From positions 1 through 16,648 of the forward strand of contig JBLHPD010000104.1 of the NCBI GenBank assembly GCA_047624165.1: a DNA stretch of 16,648 nt. Reading direction: 5' to 3'. Source of the stretch: Clostridium_AD sp047624165. Lineage in GTDB: Bacteria; Bacillota; Clostridia; Clostridiales; Clostridiaceae. Under the pieces are notes generated by a model. That model made no database searches and had not been told where the DNA came from. It saw only the letters and a program-made list of their open reading frames with translations. The position numbers and the translations under genes are program-made. Positions 6,674-14,590 of this stretch are shown here, in pieces; positions within the stretch are counted from its first letter, which is position 1, and every line of letters begins with the position of its first letter.

Positions 6674-7750
6674 TTATAATTTATCTACAGTAAAAGTCTT
6701 TAAATCCAATCTCCATTTACCAATTATATCCTTTTCTGAGCTATCAGCATTTAATTTGGGTATTACTTCATAATTCATAGTATTCTCACCAAAAGAAGAA
6801 AATACTATTTGAACTTTTTCCATTGGATAATCTTTTTCAAAATTAACGGGAATCATTTCCCCATTGTTTACTTTATAAACCCTAATATATTTGCCCATGT
6901 TTTCCTTAATATATTGTACAAGTAGAAACTTTTCATCTAAAGAGAAAGTCATAAACTCCACTTTAGAGTCTAGCAATAAATCTATTTGAATTAGGTCCTT
7001 TCCAATTGGTTTCTCCTTAGCCATTTGACCAGAACCTCCACTTGATGAAGATTGATTAGATGTGCCTCCAGTATCTCCCTGAACTGCTAGAGACTCATCA
7101 ATATTTACAACACTAATAAAAGAATTTTTATTATAGGTACTAACTGCAATCTTTTCTCCTTCATAGCTGAAATTTATCGAACTAAATTCTTTTAGTGGTA
7201 CCACTAATTTATATAACTGCGCACCGTCGTCTTTCGAATATACATATTTAGGAAGACCTGATTTATCAATAATTAAGTTAGTCTTTACATCTTTTTTATC
7301 TCTATATCTAATACCTATTCCTTCAACAAATGCTTCCTTTTGTGGAGTATTATTAACTTCGCTTATTTTATATTCAGCCCCATCTTTAACAACTTTAATG
7401 GAGTATTCATCAAGACAAGACTGCGAGCTAGCCATTGATGTTCTTGTAACTCTAACCTTGAAAATCCCACTTCTACCAACTTCATTACTTTCTGTAACTT
7501 TATAACCTTTTATCTTCATATCACTAATTGGCATATCAGAAACTTTCATAAGCAATTCCTTAGTATATAATTTTTTACTGTTTTCGTAATTTTCCTTCGA
7601 TATAAAATTCATATAACTTTCAACTACATTCGCTGCCATTTTAATTTCAAAAGCATTAATTTTCGGCTTTTCTTCTTCCTCTTTTTTTGAACATCCTATT
7701 AAAAACAAAATGCATAATACTATTAATAAACAACTTATAATTTTTTTCAA
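6674..7750 (-). CDS. Lipoprotein of unknown function
   Basis: Secreted, membrane-anchored protein of 358 aa. The N terminus is a lipoprotein signal: MKKIISC, a hydrophobic core and the lipobox LIGC with Cys20, followed by a Lys/Glu-rich stretch. Residues of about 35-130 (including NVVESYMNFISKENYENSKK) look like the small alpha+beta domain of stress- or turnover-associated lipoproteins, but no family is certain. The second half is beta-rich and is broken by a low-complexity Gly/Ser linker near 228-242 (GGTSNQSSSSGGSG). I chose the TTG at 7750-7748 because GAGGGAG lies 8 nt before it; the GTG at 7759 would sit only 2 nt from that site. A perfect TATAAT at 7794-7789 on the minus strand could be the -10 box, though the -35 is poor. 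Monocistronic, with its own terminator. Confidence 0.8.
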   Translation of the reverse strand: MKKIISCLLIVLCILFLIGCSKKEEEEKPKINAFEIKMAANVVESYMNFISKENYENSKKLYTKELLMKVSDMPISDMKIKGYKVTESNEVGRSGIFKVRVTRTSMASSQSCLDEYSIKVVKDGAEYKISEVNNTPQKEAFVEGIGIRYRDKKDVKTNLIIDKSGLPKYVYSKDDGAQLYKLVVPLKEFSSINFSYEGEKIAVSTYNKNSFISVVNIDESLAVQGDTGGTSNQSSSSGGSGQMAKEKPIGKDLIQIDLLLDSKVEFMTFSLDEKFLLVQYIKENMGKYIRVYKVNNGEMIPVNFEKDYPMEKVQIVFSSFGENTMNYEVIPKLNADSSEKDIIGKWRLDLKTFTVDKL

Positions 7751-7885
7751 TATTTTCACTCCCTCTTAATATTAATTAAATAATGGAAATTATAATTACT
7801 TCTAAACTTATGATTCGAAAATTTAAATTCAATTTACTAATTATAGTTTCCCTATAAATAAATTTTTAATTTATAAAATCATTAA

Positions 7886-7914
7886 TTAATATTAAAATTA
7901 TTATTTAATATTAA
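7886..7914. repeat. A/T-only inverted repeat between divergent genes
   Basis: 7886-7896 is the exact reverse complement of 7904-7914 (11-bp arms, 7-nt spacer), between the divergent lipoprotein and YkvI-like genes. It consists only of A and T, so chance is possible; it could be an operator. Confidence 0.4.
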
Positions 7915-7992
7915 AACAATACACATATATTTATGAATACAAGCATCTAATTTAATATACCCTTAATTTAATAATTTTATGGAGGAGATAAT

Positions 7993-9066
7993 TTGAAAAA
8001 AATAGTTGGCCCAATATTTCAGACTGCAGCCGTGTTTATCGGTACCATAGTCGGTGCTGGTCTTGCTTCCGGTCAAGAGATAACTCAATTTTTTAGTACT
8101 TATGGATATATGAGCTTCTTTGGAATCCTGATATGTGGATTAATCTATATTGTACTAAGTTCAATTATTATTTCTATTAGTGTAAAACATAAGTTAAGTT
8201 CTTATACAGAGCTTATAACTCTTGTAAGTCCAGGTTTTTTCGGCGTAATCACAGATATTTTCACAAGTTTTTTCTTAATTAGTGGCGCAGCCATAATTCT
8301 AGCCGGAAGTGGCGCACTTCTTCATCAATATTTCGGTGTTTCAAAATGGATAGGAATCTTACTTATGTCTATTATTTCTTTGTATACCCTTCTCAAGGGT
8401 ACAAAAGGACTAATAACTATAAATTCCTTTATAGTTCCATGTCTTACTACAATTATTATAACTATATTCGTTTTATACCTAGTGTTTTACAAAGATATGG
8501 TAAGTGCTTCCTATATAAAACAAATTCCCCCTTATAAAAATAATATCCTACCCGCTCAATGGTTTATTTCAGCCTTACTCTATGCTGGCTTTAATATGCT
8601 ATGCTGTAGTGGTGTGTTAGTCCCACTAAGTTCCGAAATAAAACGTAAACGCATCCTGATTCCAGGGGTTATACTAGGAGCATTAGTTCTAACCATATTA
8701 TGCTATTTGGTAAATATAATGCTTCTACTTAACATACCTCAAATTTTCAAGTACGAAATTCCCCTTATGTACATAACACACCGTTTTGGTACGTTACTTC
8801 AAATTCTTCTACTTTGTGTAATTTGGTGTGAAATGTTTTCGACCGAAGTTTCAGATATATATAGTGTCGGAAAAACTCTGGAGAAAAAGTTTAATATTCC
8901 TTATAAAAGAGCTGTGTTATTAATACTTGTTATAGCTTTGCCTATTTCTCAAATCGGCTTTAGAAATTTAATTAAAATCCTTTATCCTGGCTTTGGTGCA
9001 ATAAGTCTTATTTTCATGATTCAATGTATTATATTCTATAGAAAAACTTCTAAAAATCGGAATTGA
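7993..9066 (+). CDS. YkvI-like multi-pass membrane protein
   Basis: Integral membrane protein of 357 aa with about ten hydrophobic segments, consistent with a LeuT/APC-like transporter fold. Residues 17-34 (GTIVGAGLASGQEITQFF) carry the GAG(F/L)ASGQE signature that I associate with the uncharacterised YkvI family (COG3949). The glycine-rich break in the first helix is where substrate or ion binds in this superfamily. The substrate is unknown; amino acid or cation transport would be inference. The start is a TTG at 7993 with a strong ribosome-binding site (GGAGGAG, 7 nt away); an ATG at 7979 is out of frame and stops at once. The promoter of the next gene overlaps the stop codon of this one. 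Confidence 0.85.
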   Translation: MKKIVGPIFQTAAVFIGTIVGAGLASGQEITQFFSTYGYMSFFGILICGLIYIVLSSIIISISVKHKLSSYTELITLVSPGFFGVITDIFTSFFLISGAAIILAGSGALLHQYFGVSKWIGILLMSIISLYTLLKGTKGLITINSFIVPCLTTIIITIFVLYLVFYKDMVSASYIKQIPPYKNNILPAQWFISALLYAGFNMLCCSGVLVPLSSEIKRKRILIPGVILGALVLTILCYLVNIMLLLNIPQIFKYEIPLMYITHRFGTLLQILLLCVIWCEMFSTEVSDIYSVGKTLEKKFNIPYKRAVLLILVIALPISQIGFRNLIKILYPGFGAISLIFMIQCIIFYRKTSKNRN

Positions 9067-9091
9067 CATTATATATATCCAACTGTACAAT
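9063..9091 (+). promoter_or_regulatory. Sigma-A promoter of the PflX-type radical SAM gene
   Basis: TTGACA (9063-9068, perfect), 17-nt spacer, TACAAT (9086-9091, five of six). The -35 box overlaps the TGA stop of the YkvI-like gene. The start site would be about 9098, with the ribosome-binding site AAGGAG following at about 9122-9127. Confidence 0.75.
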
Positions 9092-9134
9092 TTTTATATA
9101 CTAATGATTGAATTAACAAAACAAGGAGATAAAG

Positions 9135-10073
9135 ATGATTAATAATGATGCAACGGAACTAAATAATTCATATTCTTTAAAAATGCTAGTAAAATGCCAT
9201 TTATGTCCTAGGAACTGTTATGTAAATAGATTAGATGGAGAATTAGGTTTTTGCAGAGCATCTAAAGACTTAAAAATAGCTAAGGTCAGCATGCATACGT
9301 GGGAGGAACCTTGCATTTCAGGTATACTAGGTTCTGGTACAGTGTTTTTTTCCAATTGCAATATAAAATGTGTATTTTGTCAAAATTATAAAATAAGCCA
9401 TGAAGGTAATGGCAAAATAGTATCTATAAACCGCCTTAGTGAAATATTTTTGGAGCAGCAGGAAAGAGGAGCTAATAATATAAATTTAGTTACACCTACT
9501 CACTATGTTCCCCAAATAATAGATGCTTTAATACTTGCTAAAAGTAAAGGACTTAATATTCCTGTTCTCTATAATTCAAATGGATATGAAAATATAGATA
9601 CTATTAAAGCGCTTCGAGGCTTTATTGATGTTTATTTACCAGACTTAAAATATTATAAAGATAAGTATGCAGTTAAATATTCAAAAGCTCCTAATTACTT
9701 CACTTATGCTAGCGAAGTTATTACCGAAATGGTTTCCCAAGTAGGAGAAGTTAAATTCGATGCTGATGGTATGATTCAAAAGGGAGTCATAATTAGGCAT
9801 CTAATGCTACCCGGCTTATTATTTGACTCTAAAAAAGTAATAGATTTTATATATACTGCATTTAATGATTCAGTATATATTAGCTTAATGAACCAATATA
9901 CCCCAATGCAAGTGGCAGTTAATTATCCTGAAATAAGCAAACCTTTAAACCCTGATCATTACGACGCTTTAATTAATTACTGTTTAAAGTTAGGTATCAC
10001 CAAGTGCTTTATTCAAGAAAATGGGACTTCCTCTAAGATTTTCGTACCTAACTTTGACCTAAGCGGAGTATAA
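9135..10073 (+). CDS. Radical SAM protein, PflX type (COG1313)
   Basis: Radical SAM enzyme of 312 aa. The cluster motif is CNIKCVFC (Cys75, Cys79, Cys82), the canonical CX3CX2C that binds [4Fe-4S] and SAM. An N-terminal cysteine group, CX2CX3CX11C (Cys21, 24, 28, 40), is typical of the PflX-type proteins described as homologous to pyruvate formate-lyase activase and could hold a second cluster or zinc. No glycyl-radical enzyme is encoded nearby, so it is not evidently an activase, and the substrate is unknown. The start at 9135 has AAGGAG 7 nt upstream. The gene has its own near-consensus promoter and ends at a strong bidirectional terminator. Confidence 0.87.
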   Translation: MINNDATELNNSYSLKMLVKCHLCPRNCYVNRLDGELGFCRASKDLKIAKVSMHTWEEPCISGILGSGTVFFSNCNIKCVFCQNYKISHEGNGKIVSINRLSEIFLEQQERGANNINLVTPTHYVPQIIDALILAKSKGLNIPVLYNSNGYENIDTIKALRGFIDVYLPDLKYYKDKYAVKYSKAPNYFTYASEVITEMVSQVGEVKFDADGMIQKGVIIRHLMLPGLLFDSKKVIDFIYTAFNDSVYISLMNQYTPMQVAVNYPEISKPLNPDHYDALINYCLKLGITKCFIQENGTSSKIFVPNFDLSGV

Positions 10074-10102
10074 AGATACAAATTAATAATTCCCTAGCAA
10101 TA

Positions 10103-10136
10103 AAAAATTCCTATGATATTAATCATAGGAATTTTT
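10103..10136. terminator. Bidirectional terminator between converging genes
   Basis: A perfect 15-bp stem (10103-10117 with 10122-10136), loop ATTA, with A5 on one side and T5 on the other. It separates the plus-strand radical SAM gene from the minus-strand PAP2 gene and serves both. Confidence 0.9.
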
Positions 10137-10146
10137 CAAGATATAA

Positions 10147-10806
10147 TCATTCTATATAAGTAGCGCTTTGACCTTTATCAAAATTTAGATTTTTTAAAGA
10201 AAAACGTAGTACAAAAGCGAATATTATGCCTGCAACAACATCAGCAAAATAATGTTGTTTTATAAACATAGTAGATAAAATTATGGAAGTAGCAACAATA
10301 ACACAAATAACTTTAGTCAATTTATAAACCTTTTCTGATTCATAAATATACAAAGTTATTAACACAGAATTTAAAACATGAATACTTGGAAAACAGTTAT
10401 AGGGATTATCAGCCGCATATAAATTCAAAACCAAATTACTAAAAAAATCAGTTTCCGTTATCATGGGCCTTGGAACATATGTTGGATAAAAATAATATAT
10501 TATATAACATAATAGCATGCCTATATTTATACTTATAAGTAGTTTAAAATACCTTTTTTTATCTAATACACATAAAATAGCAGAAAAAACTGCAATAAAT
10601 ATATACCAAGATACATAAGGCAATATAAAATATTTATTAAAAGGTATCAATTTGTCCACAAATGTAAATACAGAGTTAGAATTCCCTCTATATTGATTTA
10701 ACATTGGATAGGTCATACTTATTAACGGTATACTTAATCCTAGCATTCCGCGAAGAATAATATCCTTCCATTCGTATGTCACGGCCTTCTTTTGTAATTG
10801 TTCCAT
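10147..10806 (-). CDS. PAP2-superfamily membrane phosphatase/phosphotransferase (Aur1-like)
   Basis: Integral membrane protein of 219 aa with about five to six helices. The three phosphatase motifs are visible in modified form: Arg113-Pro114 in YVPRP (motif 1), CFPSIHVLNS with Ser141 and His143 (motif 2), and HYFAD with His185 and Asp189 (motif 3). This layout resembles the PAP2 branch that includes inositol-phosphotransferases (Aur1-like) more than simple undecaprenyl-pyrophosphate phosphatases. The substrate is probably a lipid phosphate, but which one cannot be told. I start it at the ATG at 10806, which has GGAGGGAG 7 nt upstream; an ATG at 10821 would overlap that site. It lies 38 nt downstream of the H-NOX chemoreceptor and is probably co-transcribed with it. 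The C terminus reaches the shared terminator. Confidence 0.85.
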   Translation of the reverse strand: MEQLQKKAVTYEWKDIILRGMLGLSIPLISMTYPMLNQYRGNSNSVFTFVDKLIPFNKYFILPYVSWYIFIAVFSAILCVLDKKRYFKLLISINIGMLLCYIIYYFYPTYVPRPMITETDFFSNLVLNLYAADNPYNCFPSIHVLNSVLITLYIYESEKVYKLTKVICVIVATSIILSTMFIKQHYFADVVAGIIFAFVLRFSLKNLNFDKGQSATYIE

Positions 10807-10844
10807 TTTGCTCCCTCCCATAACTCCTTAATAAAATCTATATA

Positions 10845-12644
10845 TTATATCTTATATTTTTTCAATTCTTCTTTAAAAGAGCTCGTTATCTTTTTAAATT
10901 CGTATATACTATCAATAAGCTTCTTTATTTCATTAGTATAACTTCCAACACTTGCACTTACCTCTTCTGAAGATGCAGAATTTTCTTCCGAGATTGCAGC
11001 TAGAGACTCTATTGTTTCATATATATTTGCAATAGATTTTGCCTCTTTATCCAAATCATTTATAGTATTTATCATTGACGTAGAAACTGTTCTAACAGAC
11101 ATTGTAGCTTCGTAACTTATATCTCTTACTTCTTCTAGGCCTTTAGTTTCATTTTGCAGAATATCATACTGGTCACCAATTTTATTAACAAGTGTATTTA
11201 TGTCCTTAACAAATTCGATTAAATTGGTATTAATTTCTTCTACAGCACCCTTTGACTGTTCTGCCAGCTTTCTAACCTCATCCGCAACTACAGCAAATCC
11301 CCTTCCTTGCTCACCTGCACGGGCAGCCTCTATGGATGCGTTTAGTGCAAGTAGATTTGTTTGCTCCGAGATTTGTGAAACAATTGATACTATATTTGTT
11401 ATGTCACGCGCCTTTGTTTCTAAGCTAATACCATTATCCTTTACTTCTTGAAATTTCTCTAGGGTTCCAAGTATATTTTTACTTGTACTATCAACACTCT
11501 CATAGCTATTATTAATCTTTTCTATAGCTTTTTCTAATTCATCCTTATTGTCATTTTCATTTTTAACAATGTCCTTAAGCGATCTAATGTTATCATTTAA
11601 AATTAAAACAGCATTTTCAGTATTCTCTGCTTGACTAACAGAGCAGCTAGCCATTTGCAAAGTTGCCCCTGATATGTCTTCAGAAGTATTATTCATTGTA
11701 TGAGAAATTTTATTAATATTTTCAGCGAAAGTATCCATCTCATCAGTTACGCCTTTAAATCCAACAAAGTCTGCTCTAAATACTTTTTTATATTTTTTGA
11801 TTTTTCTGTATAGCTCTTCGTATTCATCTCCAGTAACTATATCCCCATCTTCAACATAATTATTACTGTTAATTTGGTCTATAGTTTGTGAAATTAGTGA
11901 CATAGGTCTTCCCATTATAAAAGCCACAAGGCCTGATGCAGCTCCAGAAAGCACCGCAATCCCTAATGCCTTTATGATATTATCTGGTCCTATTATTGCA
12001 ATAGATCCAAGTAAAGATATAATAAAAGTAAATACTCCTACCTTTGCAGGTATATTTTTAATAAAACCTAAAGATAGCATTTTGTTAATTTTAAATGTTT
12101 TCTTATAATAAATATCCTTCTCAAATGTAAGTTTTAAACTGAGGCTATCTGAAGTTTTCTCTATTTGCTGAATTTGAATTTTCTCATTAAAATACTCGCA
12201 AGTTCCATCTAAAAGCCCTAGAAAATAATCAAACATTGCTCTCTTAGAATTATAAGTAAAGACAGCCTCGCGACTAGAAATAGGCTTTATACCTACTAGC
12301 GGTGGTTTAGCTCCCTCAAACTTTTTTGTCATTACCACGTGTATATCAAATAGCGATTTTAAAAATGAATATACATTTTCAGTCTCAAAAAATGCAGGAA
12401 AATCTCTATGAAAAGCTGTTAAATTATCTTTCCCTATACTTCTCCACAATTTTTCAATGGATATGTTTTGTGTCTTTGATATATTACCGATTAATTTTTT
12501 AACTTGTCCATCATCTACATTCTCGATAGGCGAAAATATTTTACGAGAACCCCATCCCACAGATTCCATCGCATCACTAACTACATTATCACCATAAAGC
12601 TTTCTACAAGTTTTCATCCAAGTAGCTACTACCGTTCCTTTCAT
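10845..12644 (-). CDS. H-NOX (heme gas-sensor) methyl-accepting chemotaxis protein
   Basis: Fusion protein of 599 aa. Residues 1-185 are a heme nitric-oxide/oxygen-binding (H-NOX) domain, collinear with the H-NOX of the Caldanaerobacter receptor Tar4H. It has proximal ligand His102, the heme-propionate motif Y131-x-S133-x-R135, Pro115, and the distal residues Trp9, Asn74 and Tyr140 that hydrogen-bond bound O2 in that protein. Two adjacent hydrophobic helices (about 200-219 and 223-244) form a membrane hairpin, leaving both ends in the cytoplasm. A coiled-coil signalling domain follows, with the conserved tip (QTNLLALNASIEAARAGEQG, around residues 425-445). The predicted role is taxis in response to O2 or NO through CheW/CheA. 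I start at 12644 (MKGTVV), as in all known H-NOX domains; an in-frame ATG at 12665 is directly followed by a G9 tract. The LexA-fold regulator lies upstream, PAP2 downstream. Confidence 0.95.
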   Translation of the reverse strand: MKGTVVATWMKTCRKLYGDNVVSDAMESVGWGSRKIFSPIENVDDGQVKKLIGNISKTQNISIEKLWRSIGKDNLTAFHRDFPAFFETENVYSFLKSLFDIHVVMTKKFEGAKPPLVGIKPISSREAVFTYNSKRAMFDYFLGLLDGTCEYFNEKIQIQQIEKTSDSLSLKLTFEKDIYYKKTFKINKMLSLGFIKNIPAKVGVFTFIISLLGSIAIIGPDNIIKALGIAVLSGAASGLVAFIMGRPMSLISQTIDQINSNNYVEDGDIVTGDEYEELYRKIKKYKKVFRADFVGFKGVTDEMDTFAENINKISHTMNNTSEDISGATLQMASCSVSQAENTENAVLILNDNIRSLKDIVKNENDNKDELEKAIEKINNSYESVDSTSKNILGTLEKFQEVKDNGISLETKARDITNIVSIVSQISEQTNLLALNASIEAARAGEQGRGFAVVADEVRKLAEQSKGAVEEINTNLIEFVKDINTLVNKIGDQYDILQNETKGLEEVRDISYEATMSVRTVSTSMINTINDLDKEAKSIANIYETIESLAAISEENSASSEEVSASVGSYTNEIKKLIDSIYEFKKITSSFKEELKKYKI

Positions 12645-12654
12645 AATATTAATT

Positions 12655-12663
12655 CCCCCCCCC
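12655..12663 (-). repeat. G9 homopolymer in the ribosome-binding region of the H-NOX chemoreceptor
   Basis: Nine consecutive C on the plus strand (12655-12663), so G9 on the coding strand, ending 10 nt before the chosen ATG at 12644. It is the only purine-rich site before that ATG, so it doubles as the Shine-Dalgarno region. It also directly follows an alternative in-frame ATG at 12665. A TATAAA lies at 12673-12668 on the same strand, so the tract could even sit at the transcription start. Confidence 0.75.
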
Positions 12664-12715
12664 ATTTTTTATATTGTTTATTTAGCGTTTTCTAAACTAC
12701 ACCTTCAAATCTGAA

Positions 12716-13381
12716 TTATACCTTAAATTCTACTCTATCTAGTTTTGCAATTACTTTAATATCATTATGCCCCACTGTATCAGTTTTTAATGAAATTCTA
12801 TTGCTAATTAATAATACTTTGTTACTATCCAATTTTTTTATTTGTCTTAAAACTCTTTCTCCATTGTAATCCACTAGTGAAATCGCATTATTTTCTATTT
12901 CATGTGTCAAATGAGCAAATGCAATATCACCACTACAAATTCTAAACCCAAGCATATCATCATTCTCTATTTCTATAAACAATACTTTATCTTGAGCATG
13001 ACCTTCTACTTTGTTTGATATTATAGGCATTTGTTTTATACCTATAGCTTTAGCTAAATCATATTTATAAATAGAAACATCTTTTAAAACTGAGCCAAAA
13101 GCATCATTCCAAACCTCGTTTACTTTTAATGTGCTAGGTCTTTCGAATTTTGGATTTCTTTCTTCTACATTCTCAACAGCCTGAAATGATACCGATGTAT
13201 CTTCAATTTCTTCCCCTAGGATTTTAGAGATCTTCTCTAAAAACTTCTCATCTATAATCTTTTTGCCCATCTCAACTTCATTAATAAAACCTTCAGAAAC
13301 TCCAATTTTTTTACCTAATTGTTTTTGACTTATTGCTTTTGATTCTCTTACTTGTTTAATCCTATCTCCTACTCTGCTCAT
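12716..13381 (-). CDS. XRE-family regulator with a LexA/S24-like C-terminal domain
   Basis: DNA-binding protein of 221 aa. Residues 5-60 are a helix-turn-helix of the Cro/cI (XRE) type (SQKQLGKKIGVSEGFINEVE). The C-terminal half (about 115-221) has the pattern of the S24/LexA self-cleavage fold, including the GD at 151-152. The catalytic residues are replaced: Asp142 stands where LexA has the nucleophile Ser, and Arg179 where it has the general-base Lys. Self-cleavage is therefore not expected, and the domain more likely serves dimerisation or sensing. I start at the ATG at 13381 (GGTGGAG, 4 nt upstream) rather than the TTG at 13399. It lies 71 nt upstream of the H-NOX chemoreceptor on the same strand without a clear terminator between, so it may control or share its transcript. 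No other phage gene is nearby. Confidence 0.82.
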   Translation of the reverse strand: MSRVGDRIKQVRESKAISQKQLGKKIGVSEGFINEVEMGKKIIDEKFLEKISKILGEEIEDTSVSFQAVENVEERNPKFERPSTLKVNEVWNDAFGSVLKDVSIYKYDLAKAIGIKQMPIISNKVEGHAQDKVLFIEIENDDMLGFRICSGDIAFAHLTHEIENNAISLVDYNGERVLRQIKKLDSNKVLLISNRISLKTDTVGHNDIKVIAKLDRVEFKV

Positions 13382-13501
13382 AATTCTCCACCCTTCCAAT
13401 TGAATAATTACTTCTAAAATATTATTACTTCTTTAACTATATTTTAACACTATTTCTAGTCTATATAAAAAACTTTTATTTGTGATTTTCTAATAACTAT
13501 A

Positions 13502-13551
13502 ATATAAAATATAAATCTTCTGCTTTATTGCAGAAGATTTATATTTTATAT
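13502..13551 (-). terminator. Terminator after the DUF3783 gene
   Basis: A perfect 22-bp stem (13502-13523 with 13530-13551), loop TTTATT. It begins three bases after the DUF3783 stop codon on the minus strand and closes the cyclophilin/DUF3783 operon. Confidence 0.85.
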
Positions 13552-13554
13552 GCC

Positions 13555-13932
13555 CTATTCCTTTTTTCTATAAGCTTCTCGCTCGCAAATTAGATGCTGC
13601 AGGAGATAACTAACCGTCCAATTTATAGATGTTGGCGTAACTGCAGCTAATATAGTATCACTGCTTTTAATTCCTCTTATACTATCAATTAGATCATATA
13701 ACTGCTTATCGTTATAATTATTAAATAAAAGTAATTTTTCCTGGGGTAATTCAATGTTACTTTCTTTAACTTCTATGTTGCACAATATTTCTTTAATTGT
13801 AACATTTCCCATGTTTTTGCTAATTGTTTTGCAAGGTTGTATATTTTGTCTTGATAGTAAACTATTAAGTTTTTCTTCTTCTTCCTCAGTTAGTCCATAC
13901 GTAAGGATAAACTTTTCATTAATATTTTTCAT
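13555..13932 (-). CDS. DUF3783-domain protein
   Basis: Cytoplasmic protein of 125 aa that I recognise as a DUF3783 protein by its C-terminal half: a beta strand with LLLFNNY (67-73), then TPTSINW (99-105), then LLQHLICERE (110-119) near the end. The N-terminal 30 residues are charged (EEEEEKL). DUF3783 has no established function; the fold resembles small response-regulator-like alpha/beta domains, which is inference. It starts 59 nt behind the cyclophilin stop with a good ribosome-binding site (AAGGGGGAAG), no terminator lies between, and the pair ends at a strong terminator, so they are probably one operon. Confidence 0.8.
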   Translation of the reverse strand: MKNINEKFILTYGLTEEEEEKLNSLLSRQNIQPCKTISKNMGNVTIKEILCNIEVKESNIELPQEKLLLFNNYNDKQLYDLIDSIRGIKSSDTILAAVTPTSINWTVSYLLQHLICEREAYRKKE

Positions 13933-13991
13933 ACTATCTTCCCCCTTGTATACAATTTAACGTTTTTCAGAATTTAATTATTATACTTTTA

Positions 13992-14507
13992 TTACATTTT
14001 TTCTGGTTCACTGTACTCAATACCAAAACAATCAACCGTCATACTTTTTATCTTTTGCTCCTGCTTTGGTTTATCTCTAAAATCTCTATCTACTTTAGCC
14101 ATGTCTAAAGCATGCTGCATACCCTCAGTTACTTTTCCAAAGCCTGCATAGCTTCCATCTAAATGAGGAGAATCAGCTACCATAAGAAAGAACTGACTTC
14201 CTGCTGAATTTGAATCATTAGATCTAGCCATTGATAAAACGCCCGTTGAATGTTTTAAATCGTTTTTAAACTTATTAGAAGAAAACTCTCCCTTTATTGA
14301 ATATCCAGGTCCACCTACGCCTGTTCCTTCAGGACATCCACCTTGAATCATAAATCCTGGAATTACTCTATGAAAAACAATCCCATTATAAAAGCCTTTG
14401 TTTATAAGACTAATAAAATTTTTCACTGTGTTAAGCGCCACATCTGGATACAATTCCGCCTTTATAACTTTTCCATTTTCCATATTAATCGTTACTATTG
14501 GATTCAT
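13992..14507 (-). CDS. ppiB: Cyclophilin-type peptidyl-prolyl cis-trans isomerase
   Basis: Cytoplasmic prolyl isomerase of 171 aa that speeds protein folding; no signal peptide. Active-site residues are present: F45-H46-R47 with Arg47, then Phe52, Met53 and Gln55 in FMIQGG, Ser104-Gln105-Phe106 in GSQFF, and the substrate-pocket segment HLDGSYAGFG (115-124), with Tyr120 replacing the tryptophan of human CypA as is usual in bacterial members. AAGGAGAG precedes the ATG. It is the first gene of a two-gene operon with the DUF3783 protein and has an extended -10 promoter. Confidence 0.95.
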   Translation of the reverse strand: MNPIVTINMENGKVIKAELYPDVALNTVKNFISLINKGFYNGIVFHRVIPGFMIQGGCPEGTGVGGPGYSIKGEFSSNKFKNDLKHSTGVLSMARSNDSNSAGSQFFLMVADSPHLDGSYAGFGKVTEGMQHALDMAKVDRDFRDKPKQEQKIKSMTVDCFGIEYSEPEKM

Positions 14508-14543
14508 ATATTTATCTCTCCTTTTATTATGTATTCACTATAA

Positions 14544-14552
14544 ATTATATCA
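14544..14552 (-). promoter_or_regulatory. Extended -10 promoter of the cyclophilin gene
   Basis: On the minus strand TGATATAAT: a perfect -10 hexamer with the TGn extension. The -35 region (TTAGTA at 17 nt) is poor, as expected for extended -10 promoters. Transcription would start near 14537, about 30 nt before the ATG. Confidence 0.55.
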
Positions 14553-14590
14553 CATTTTATATTATTTACTAATTTTTATAAATAAATCAC

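Noticed and set aside
7760..7992. Regulatory RNA upstream of the YkvI-like gene
   Set aside because: The stretch is almost all A and T, with no conserved riboswitch or T-box element visible.
11200..11451. 83-codon open frame on the plus strand
   Set aside because: It is antisense to the highly conserved signalling tip of the H-NOX chemoreceptor and has no ribosome-binding site.
12645..12665. Seven extra N-terminal codons (MGGGINI) for the H-NOX chemoreceptor
   Set aside because: Known H-NOX domains begin at the MKGT equivalent, and the upstream ATG has no ribosome-binding site. Kept only as an alternative in the G9 finding.
12716..13381. Prophage repressor as sign of an integrated phage
   Set aside because: No integrase, structural or lysis gene and no attachment-site repeat is visible; neighbours are chromosomal genes.
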